From: CAXXHQ01 sp963665265
Lineage (GTDB): Bacteria > Planctomycetota > Planctomycetia > Pirellulales > Thermoguttaceae
Direction of reading: 5' to 3'
Length of the DNA: 64,000 bases
NCBI GenBank assembly: GCA_963665265.2
Contig: OY762224.2
Location: forward strand, 3,596,001-3,660,000
This document shows, one piece after another, positions 61,201 through 64,000 of this stretch. A program made the position numbers and the translations under genes. Positions within the stretch are counted from its first letter, which is position 1, and every line of letters starts with the position of its first letter. The notes under the pieces were generated by a model. The model worked only from the letters and a program-made list of their open reading frames with translations. It ran no database searches and was not told the origin of the DNA.

Positions 61201-63081
61201 ACAACTGCCGCAATAAACACACCTGAAGGAGAACGGTTCGCTATTGTCTCAGTCTATTCATTCGCCCCAAGGCTTCTCGAACTAACGGCCGCCGATCATA
61301 CTGCTCCGTCCAACCAGACGACTGCAATCGACGCCGTGATAAAAGATCTGTACGTTGCGGAAGATCAATCAACTAAAAGCGCGACAATCGACTTCAGTTC
61401 GCTCCTCCCGCCATGCGACGACGACATGAAAAAGGAAATCCACCTGAGCATCAAGCGCAGCGACGGCTTGGTTCTTTTCGATAACGACTTGATCCATTTA
61501 AATAATTCTACCGAGACGTTAAAGGTTACGGACACGGCCCGCGACTGGGTATTAAAGGAGTGGTTTGACGCAAACGGCAACGGCGTTTTAGATGCCGGCG
61601 ACGACGTCCGTGAAATCAAGGTCCATGTCTTCAAAGCCGAAGCCGATCTAAACATCGACTCCGATAACAATGACGGCTACGGCAAACCCGATCACAGCGA
61701 TCAAGAGGAATATCTGGAAGATAACCCCTATGGACTCGGAAAATTGATATTACCCAACTGGGAGGATACCAATGGCGACCAAGTTCTTGACTGTTGGGAT
61801 GGATATTACAACGACGACTATTCTGGACATCAAGGAGCATCAGCAAGCTGTAATTTCAGTCAAATCACAATAACGCTTCCCGAGGGAATCGATTACAACA
61901 CTGCGGAGATTGAACTTATTTACTCACTTGCTTCCCCAACCCCCACGCGAGCCGGCTCGATCTATTTTACATCTAGCCTGTATCAATCCGGAAAGGGCGC
62001 AATCCGTATCTGGACTAAGAACGGAATGGCGAGCCGAATCGGGACCAGCGTCAATGATGGCGGAGATCTCGTTTGTCCTAACGTAAGAATTCTCGCCAGC
62101 TCTCTCGGATTCAACGCCACGAACCGCACGGTGACTCTATATGTCGAAGGCGTCATCCAAAATAATGGCAGCAGAAACTACAGCCAAGTTCTAGGCGGCG
62201 CCGTTAGGCCGACAGATTCAATTAAGCTCGAAGTATACCCACTTGGAAGAAATAGCGATCTCGTCATAAAAGATACGGTGAATTACATCGTCGCCGATGA
62301 GAAATCTTTTTACTATCAATTGCTCGCCCACGAAGAGTTACGCGCGGCATTGGCCTCTGACGCCGTGTATGGCCCCACGGATATGCAGAAATACTGCATG
62401 CAACTTATCACGGATGAAGGGCAACTGACTACTCTCGGTTTTACCCAAGAGCAAACGCAGTTACTATTGCATGGCGACTCTTCATCAGGATTCTACGCCG
62501 GTATTTATCACGATTATATTAGCGGAAAGAATATCCTTGTTTTTCGAGGAACCGAACCATTGACTGTGCCTGATTGGGAGAATAACTTTCAACAATCGGT
62601 AGGTCAGCAAGCGGCACAATACGCTCACGCGATGGATTTGGCGAAGGCGTTGGCGGATTTTACTAAATCGTCGCTATCTTCAACATGTACCGCTACGATG
62701 CCGAGCGGGTGGCTTGTTGCTGGGCACTCTTTAGGCGGGGGGCTTGCCTCCGCTGCATCGCTAATAAGCAACGTTCGTGCAGATACGTTTAACGCCGCAG
62801 GACTAAATCTAAAGACGATAACTGATTTTGATCCTACATTAAATTCCCTCCAATACAACGATAATCTGTTTAAGAATTGGGCGGAGTCGCTAATTACTGC
62901 CTACGTCGTCGACTGGGATTTGCTTGATTTTCTGCAAAAAAAATGGAGGGCTCCGACCGCCGTCGGTAAGCGAGTTACATTGAATAGTCACTTTGGCTAC
63001 TCCGGCGCTTTTCACAGGTTGGAGATGCATAGTTACTATATAGAAAGTTTACTCCTTTCGTATAACTTCGATTTAGAATAG
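46297..63081 (+). CDS. Giant secreted repeat protein with C-terminal lipase (5,594 residues)
   Basis: The N-terminus (RIESLEDRQLLS, residues about 35-46) is the planctomycete export motif. Then come three GLUG-repeat blocks (about 250-555, 730-1015, 1200-1510; units such as VGGFIGSNAA...NSYAAGNV). FN3 repeats follow (about 1670-2235), a PKD-like domain, and a long beta-helix of autotransporter-type strands (about 2330-3920; SGTLTLSGNNAYTG). More FN3 repeats (about 4010-4655), a PKD domain, a bacterial Ig-like domain (about 4762-4845) and EF-hand-like loops (DANGNGVLDAGDD) lead to a class-3-type lipase (about 5335-5594). The lipase has VFRGTEPL, nucleophile Ser5478 in GHSLGG and candidate His5578. 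GTG at 46282 is an alternative start. Role inferred: surface adhesin delivering a phospholipase-like toxin. Confidence 0.88.
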   Translation: MLSFFRMRKDKKDSKKSSQKEGRRRLDGLFSRNLRIESLEDRQLLSISPTIGAITINKDFASSGETVEISVSGLADADSTTTGVFAGIYDDTNNNGIYDSGDTPLGSGEAVDGAYSLTTSFLNSSDVGQTHTILAFAISQNENGSYEEGDAISTALNVVPTGYTAVSDLDELKAILNNPSGKYILTQDISISLRSDLTSLGVFSGILDGNGHAIIFSVSDSAVSASGLFESITANGIVRNLGLENVDVSCANSVGALAASSLGTVTNCHVTGSVSTYNDGYYYGNAPDKIATGMLIGSNCGTISGCWASGTVIGLESAGGLVGENSGSLAKITDSHANVAVSLIQISENVNWWRYTSGGFVGSNYGGAIITDSYATGDIKEYGGNGGGFVGSNYGGAVITDSYATGELENCGGAGGGFVAINGGEGGGLISRCYATGSVQEGYSFSGGFAGKNVDGGYLTDCYSTGTVGGMDYAGGFVGVNGKGIVTAGGAFIDNCYSTGSATGCAGGAGGFVAVNYYAACITNSFCTGNVFFYGSFGQAFIGCNITQGIGKIADCYYNATMTSNGLPATNSVAGVSAAALSDLYSSDSDIYDTWSSAVWSFSNSSAPLLIKANDVAENAAPVAYNLTADKDWVKQTSDDSVALTFSGFDDKKIVKVLFYNDANGDGVPTASELLGMDAAGSDGWKLTVKGTSFSTTGSRKIMAIAVDESGAMSSIVSTKLSVFSSDYTAISTANQLLTLTSLGQYFLTGNIDLAAAGITNFTPIASFAGTFDGNGHVISSLAINRTASFTGLFAEVVSGGVVKNLGLTNANVIGGLKTGGLVGQCDAGAQIINCYVQGSVSASANYVGGLVGYNCGTVSKCYTTGTVTTSASWSGGLIGYSTGTSAVVSLSYSSTSVSGNYYVGGFIGSNAAAATVINSYAAGNVNGSLYIGGFIGSSGPGTAGTISECYASGNVAGTGSSVGGFIGYCSSGTITYCFAIGNVTGTASSASIGAFIGLKSTGTTVSNCVYNSAAVITNHGTGGTSAITGATETTLAALASLYAYENGVYDAWRINSANSNNTLGGWCDPAADWYIKDGLPHLCSVESKTSEAPTIGTFTQSKDWLVYSNNDSITLSVDGVTAGDADIAEVRFCYINSSGYLNWFNGIQSGSDSFSFPIYGSNLTAGTYTIYAVAYDVAGNASEAKAVTITVYPAGYTAVSTVEQLQAIQNNLGGNYFLTCDIDASATALWNYDSTTGTYLGFTPIGYGSYFSGTLDGNGYVISNLHINRSVITSANAVSNEIALFSRNFGVISNLGVENAYISGDTTVSVVVGTNFGTVKSCYSTGTVIGHSYDPNGCACIGGLVGNNYGTTQSSWSSANVTNIGTASLVGGLIGRNQGLIETCYSTGDVTAQNYVGGFVGGNLSTISNCYATGDVTGTGIGVGGFIGNNYSSGSADNCYASGGVSGAYYLGGFIGKLESGSSVTDCFSLGDVTGTASNSLIGSFAGGSSGTITNCNYLNVAAITNNGVGGVNHSFADFVALDSLASNMAAVYTRSGNEWNFSGASASWTLAGLPRLNAFGEVDDNLPSYVAITGVEFLTDFDSSRCFVNYNISGVASSSIRIDAFIVWSDGSTHPYWSTSNTYGVSVGSHFNENIPWWVGNVPIGDYDFLFQITNGKSTSSYSSHVYSPQTPTNLVATQSTVTEVTLSWTLPSGNGSSPSPNAYIVESSVDGTNFTIVSQIFDAPNLTSCAIATSDAKFFRIRACDYSTCSRSSSDYSNVASLSAKVELANFSYSGESGLYSLDYQVSNKASGPIMINVYRSANGVSTGEILDSFVISDSSLLSMGSHTVTFAPAANIDSVDGALIATISNGQTNAQATTNVVAQPTSLAVTATSTSVIHLVWTDQSNGESGFEIQRSLNGVDWTPLISRPANTLSYDDQNLTEGTKYYYRVRATSATENSAYCVSGYAATSLKTPSDLRVTSISANQVGLQWTDNSANETQYVIEQLIDGTWTSIGVAASATTATISRTFVVGAQYAFRVRAVNNVATSLPSNEFSVTAAWPSAPSGLTVTAASDSRIDLTWQDNSGNETGFLIQRSEDGISWTTLQNVAANSVSCSDSLNLTEGKRYYYQVKALAAAPNADSSFCAAQSAVTFLAAPSNLAVVSISADSVTLSWHDASNQETKYVAELFVNGVWTQIGGDLSAVTAATHIGQATIASAFEFGKTYKFRVTAKSAVVSSAPSNEATVTATWAVAPQLSIKSTLSSSNALQLNGSIVDPDSNSWTLMVNYGDGIEHSVTYDANHSFSLNPVFSQPGSYRITITVNDGTSASVSSTLEFVKVSSDTLGNISIGKEWVFALDGEFNLNGSICGEGDVEIKAGGLLKVNHSDPVTVASDIIGAGGVEVDSSAVFTGTNTYVGGTYISGTLQIGDGGSAGSIIGNVTGSGKLIFNLNNGNVFDGVIAINMNVEIAKGSTLRLGANAVLPTNDLDTNTSCETTVYVYGTLDLNGHSVSIGNLSGDGFITSNAKGLCTLTVLFGDSFYGVINDGSGSDERLALNVGQYGMKLYSNNSYSGGTTISSGGTLTLSKTDYYDSNNDHFYTSGGTLGLGDVNIETGAKLAVSGLGFDAPVVIRNKISGEGSVEIGYSTVFTGTNDYKGGTYISGTLQIGDGGSAGSIVGSVTGGGKLIFNLNDGNEFNGAVGIYLQVEIAKGSSLRLGAKAVLPNAYSRAGTVCVYGTLDLNGHSVSIWNLTGDGVITSNAKGLCTLTVLFGDSFYGVINDGSGSDERLALNVGQDGMKLYSNNSYSGGTTISSGGTLTLSKTDYSDSNNNHFYTSGGTLGLGDVNIETGAKLAVSGLGFDAAVVIRNKISGGGSVDIGYSTVFTGTNTYTGGTYISGTLQIGDGGSAGSIIGNVKGIGTLIFNRSDNITFSYLISGSLNLVQQGAGVLTLTGNNNYSGTTTISRGTISVSNIIVSGGSSNLGNATSAIVLGDDSHQGVLAYTGNSVTLTRTFSINAGGGEINVTTYGTTLDSNDIDGSGSARLTKSGAGALSLAVNNRFTGDIKITGGTLVLGCANALANSVLDYDSYGGNLSFGTQTSVTLGGLKGGQALALRNDNNAAVSLTVGNLTSTTYSGVLSGAGSLTKTGAGNLTLSGNNTFTGTTKINQGKLIVGHANALANSTLDFSYYGGTQLLLFAVNSANIGSLQGSMNFSLTNIAGGAVALSVGSLGLSSSYSGYISGTGSLTKEGNGTLTLSKYDSYSGATTMNAGALVLKSTLSGGAVINGGTMTLVGALSGGAVINGGTLQVGDGTTNGTISGSIVNNAQLIFVTASSTQYYNGVISGTGTLTKTGSGTLILCGSVNCGVTTISQGTLQIGDGTTNGTISGPIVNNSALTFLTAALTTQTYGGVITGSGATTKSGSGTLTLSGNNAYTGLTTMNAGALFLNGALSGGAVINGGTMTLVGALSGGAVINGGTMTLVGALSGGAVINGGTLQVGDGTTNGSISGPIVNNSSLTFLTAALTTQTYGGVITGSGATTKSGSGTLTLSGNNAYSGATTMNAGALFLYGTLSGGAVINGGTMTLVGALSGGAVINGGTLQVGDGTTNGSISGPIVNNSALTFLTATSTTQTYGGVITGSGATTKSGSGTLTLSGNNAYTGVTTMNAGALFLYGTLSGRAVINGGTMTLVGALSGGAVINGGTLQIGDGTTNGSISGPIVNNSALTFLTATLTTQTFGGVITGSGATTKSGSGTLTLSGNNAYTGLTTMNAGALFLNGALSGGAVINGGTMTLVGALSGGAVINGGTMQVGDGTTNGSISGPIVNNSALTFLTATLTTQTFGGVITGSGATTKSGSGTLTLSGNNAYTGATTISLGTLCVTGSITDSAVTVASGATLSGTGTVGEVTVNGTIAPGVGGVGTLNVGNLTFESGSRYYADLTTGGYDQINVTETANLSNAALSINSSRPDIAGDVLVLVKNAGVNAAGAFLNLSEGAAVTVSSSKYLITYCYNAETGEFGAGNDVALMNVRLAAPSDLQATTASNSEIDLTWTKNSTFAKGYVIERTTNDTVWTPIGSTTGNNSTSFSDSELTEGKVYYYRVRATFDSYQSDACDMVYAITLPAAPTGLAVSFVNGGQANLIWQDHSAVEVGYSVEQLVDGQWLQVQTTTSGTGAISAALTGTFDPTVSYSFRVLAYLNDFTAAPVYSLPTIASKTTPAWPAVPTDLAVTAVSDAEIDLKWTAASGATEYKIERSADGLSDWRQIGTTANNYYNDSSITEGEGTLRYYRVLATKTNEGDSAFTNVTSATTLPAKPASVQITELDGGHVTLAWSDTSNIESGYVIEQKQSDGSWLAIQTTNANAENVSIEGDFVSTTCYTFRVRAFKIYPDYCDYSLAEEASAATLSVPAAPTGLSATVVSASTIDLRWTNAATNETGYEIWRCTVGGSWNLRSTELPDTTYFHDTELSDGVAYSYRVRAINLVGNSAYIYASAVTPILAPSAVNITATSGSQMTVRWSGVSGNETGYSVFQFIDGDWQQVAIAEKDATSQVIAGTFNPATEYAFAVAAFNQFTTSSLAEGSVTTERWPVAPSNLSVVSASNSSISLIWTGSANATGYTIEQKEAGSAVWTFAGTALAASPSFSAINLKSGGTQYSFRVYATGTYGNSDYSNLAVGQTQNQAPSVTESPYADEDTVTTTDTILHVSATDDGGSDGLTYTWSVSPSENGGDVFFDASNRSNGAADIQVTFTAAGNYTFQVTISDAHGRFVTSSSLHVTVNQTLTSIEVTPGDAAITRGDTKQFTATGIDQFGDEMQLDDVTWSVSGGGSISNGLYTSTTTGDEATYAITATFGEKTGTANIAVKKRVGFCENVSVYAGAYDEMWWPNFPTSTKDVDLSNYHQVTRIELTNLDYAGLDYHIVSFDTPSGHVVIDFTKMAAGTFVTDLGSAVFNGGIITKDYNPNLVVYRPPGGWEAPFSIVFSQPVENLHFTTAAINTPEGERFAIVSVYSFAPRLLELTAADHTAPSNQTTAIDAVIKDLYVAEDQSTKSATIDFSSLLPPCDDDMKKEIHLSIKRSDGLVLFDNDLIHLNNSTETLKVTDTARDWVLKEWFDANGNGVLDAGDDVREIKVHVFKAEADLNIDSDNNDGYGKPDHSDQEEYLEDNPYGLGKLILPNWEDTNGDQVLDCWDGYYNDDYSGHQGASASCNFSQITITLPEGIDYNTAEIELIYSLASPTPTRAGSIYFTSSLYQSGKGAIRIWTKNGMASRIGTSVNDGGDLVCPNVRILASSLGFNATNRTVTLYVEGVIQNNGSRNYSQVLGGAVRPTDSIKLEVYPLGRNSDLVIKDTVNYIVADEKSFYYQLLAHEELRAALASDAVYGPTDMQKYCMQLITDEGQLTTLGFTQEQTQLLLHGDSSSGFYAGIYHDYISGKNILVFRGTEPLTVPDWENNFQQSVGQQAAQYAHAMDLAKALADFTKSSLSSTCTATMPSGWLVAGHSLGGGLASAASLISNVRADTFNAAGLNLKTITDFDPTLNSLQYNDNLFKNWAESLITAYVVDWDLLDFLQKKWRAPTAVGKRVTLNSHFGYSGAFHRLEMHSYYIESLLLSYNFDLE
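53500..55000 (+). repeat. About 0.7-kb near-identical tandem duplication in the giant gene
   Basis: The segment starting with a GGTYISGTLQIGDGGSAGSI block is repeated with offsets of 717 and 702 bases (same codon at 53521, 54238 and 54940). The first two copies are nearly complete and the third is partial. DNA identity includes synonymous sites, pointing to recent duplication or gene conversion. Confidence 0.85.
56365..57975 (+). repeat. 312-bp tandem repeats with nested 51-bp repeats in the giant gene
   Basis: Units beginning at the CTGCAAGTCGGCGA-type codons lie at 56365, 56728, 57040, 57352 and 57664. The last three intervals are exactly 312 bases and the first is 363, having one extra 51-base unit (protein ALSGGAVINGGTMTLV). 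Protein unit: 104 residues of beta-helix. Copies are almost identical at the DNA level. Confidence 0.92.
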
Positions 63082-63086
63082 CGAAT

Positions 63087-64000
63087 ATGACAATGAAAAA
63101 CTACTTTCTGAACTCCATAGTTGCATGTGCGTCGCTCATTAGTCTCATCCTCGGTTGCGGCATGTCCTCGCCGGCCTACGCCCAAGTTTCAGCACAATCA
63201 AGCTGGCAATTAAAAGGCCCCATGCATCAGCGATTGAAGTGGAAGGCCGAGGATTACTTTACCGACGCCGGGATACTCAAGCTCTGTAAGGCGATCGAGG
63301 CGAAGGACCTAAAGGAGATCGAGCGACTCGTCAAATCGGGCGTGGACGTCAACGCCAAAGGTCGAGGCAATATGACGCCTTTGCTCTGGGCCTTTCCAAT
63401 GGGTGAAGAAGCATTTAAAAAGTTGCTCGAACTTGGCGCCGATCCCAACGTCCGCTTGACGGAACAGTTGGGATTGCGGCTTAAAGGAAAGTCTGTGACG
63501 TTTGCATGCGTGGAGCTTACCAGCGGGCTCATCTACAACCAGGATTTCTACGACGTGCCGATGGATAATTACCTCGAACTTGTTTTAAAGCATGGCGGAA
63601 ATCCGAATCAGGAAGATATCGATGGCGATACTCCGTTGGCAAGTGTAAGATGGAGTAACCGTAAAATTCCCGAAAAGATTAAGCTTTTGCTTGACGCCGG
63701 AGGAGATATAAACCATAGAAACGCTCAAGGTAAAACTCCTTTGCTCTGTGCAAATCTCCAAAACTCGGAATGTATCCTATGTTTACTAAACGCTGGGGCG
63801 GATTATCGTATTGCTTCTAGCAATAAAGGTTGGGACCCGATTCTCATGCTGGCGTTGCTTACAACACAAAATGACGACACTCCCCCCATAGCAAAGAAAA
63901 TAAGAGATATTCAATATAACTCCGTCATCGAGTGGTTTAAGAATGAGGGGGCGAATTTAGACGCAGCGCGTGCCGCTCTGAAAGACAAAGAGTTGATGAA
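63087..64000 (+). CDS. Ankyrin-repeat lipoprotein, 3' end outside window (putative immunity protein)
   Basis: Starts five bases after the giant gene stop (ATG at 63087 or 63093) and stays open to the window edge, 304 codons. The signal peptide ends in a lipobox (SLISLILGCG), so the protein should be lipid-anchored in the envelope. Ankyrin repeats follow: DLKEIERLVKSGVDVNAKGR, TPLLWAFPMG, KLLELGADPNV, LVLKHGGNPNQEDIDGDTPL, KLLLDAGGDINHRNAQGKTP, LCLLNAGADYRI. Ankyrin proteins next to toxin lipases often serve as immunity proteins. Lipidation would place it where an incoming phospholipase acts. The immunity role is inference from position. Confidence 0.75.
   Translation, partial: MTMKNYFLNSIVACASLISLILGCGMSSPAYAQVSAQSSWQLKGPMHQRLKWKAEDYFTDAGILKLCKAIEAKDLKEIERLVKSGVDVNAKGRGNMTPLLWAFPMGEEAFKKLLELGADPNVRLTEQLGLRLKGKSVTFACVELTSGLIYNQDFYDVPMDNYLELVLKHGGNPNQEDIDGDTPLASVRWSNRKIPEKIKLLLDAGGDINHRNAQGKTPLLCANLQNSECILCLLNAGADYRIASSNKGWDPILMLALLTTQNDDTPPIAKKIRDIQYNSVIEWFKNEGANLDAARAALKDKELM

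Overview
The window looks like a piece of a Planctomycetota chromosome (Pirellulales-like) carrying the right-hand part of a prophage. Host evidence: the planctomycete N-terminal export motif (LEDRQLLS) on a giant surface protein, a PEP-CTERM tail on an alkaline phosphatase, a DUF3467 protein, GLUG and autotransporter-type beta-strand repeats, and plant-polysaccharide degradation. All taxonomic statements are inferences from gene content.

Region 1, positions 1-13.9 kb, is prophage, AT-richer than the rest. It starts inside a tail tape measure gene. A tightly packed, often overlapping row of virion genes follows and ends at a strong terminator. Next come a candidate ADP-ribosyltransferase and small basic proteins. 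From 8.0 to 10.5 kb there are almost no ordinary genes. Instead I see two tiny membrane-peptide genes with their own terminators, a roughly 620-nt highly structured RNA with its own operator, promoter and terminator, a roughly 58-nt RNA driven by a similar promoter, and a pseudoknot-capable segment. Small accessory genes, an excisionase-like helix-turn-helix protein and a tyrosine integrase end the prophage. The integrase is separated by paired inverted repeats (likely arm sites) from a tRNA-Arg(CCG) gene.

Region 2, 14-46 kb, is host chromosome: a cytoplasmic GH13 glycosidase, a secreted family-11 rhamnogalacturonan lyase, small conserved proteins, a chemoreceptor between two paralogous secreted Cache-like proteins, a PrsW-type protease behind a phosphohexose mutase, and the pyruvate dehydrogenase operon (E1, E2, E3). 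It continues with a PEP-CTERM alkaline phosphatase, a DinB-like protein, a cation-diffusion-facilitator efflux pump, a HEAT-repeat protein, and a response regulator next to decayed histidine-kinase remnants. Last are a flavin reductase, a Tat-exported oligopeptidase F, a tRNA 3'-end fragment with small ORFs, and a DnaQ-like exonuclease.

Region 3, 46.3-64 kb, is one 16.8-kb gene for a 5,594-residue secreted protein: GLUG repeats, FN3 repeats, beta-helix repeats encoded by near-identical 312-bp and about 0.7-kb DNA repeats, more FN3, PKD and Ig-like domains, and a C-terminal class-3-type lipase. Five bases later starts an ankyrin-repeat lipoprotein that runs off the window. The pair looks like a giant surface-displayed toxin or effector with an envelope-anchored immunity protein.
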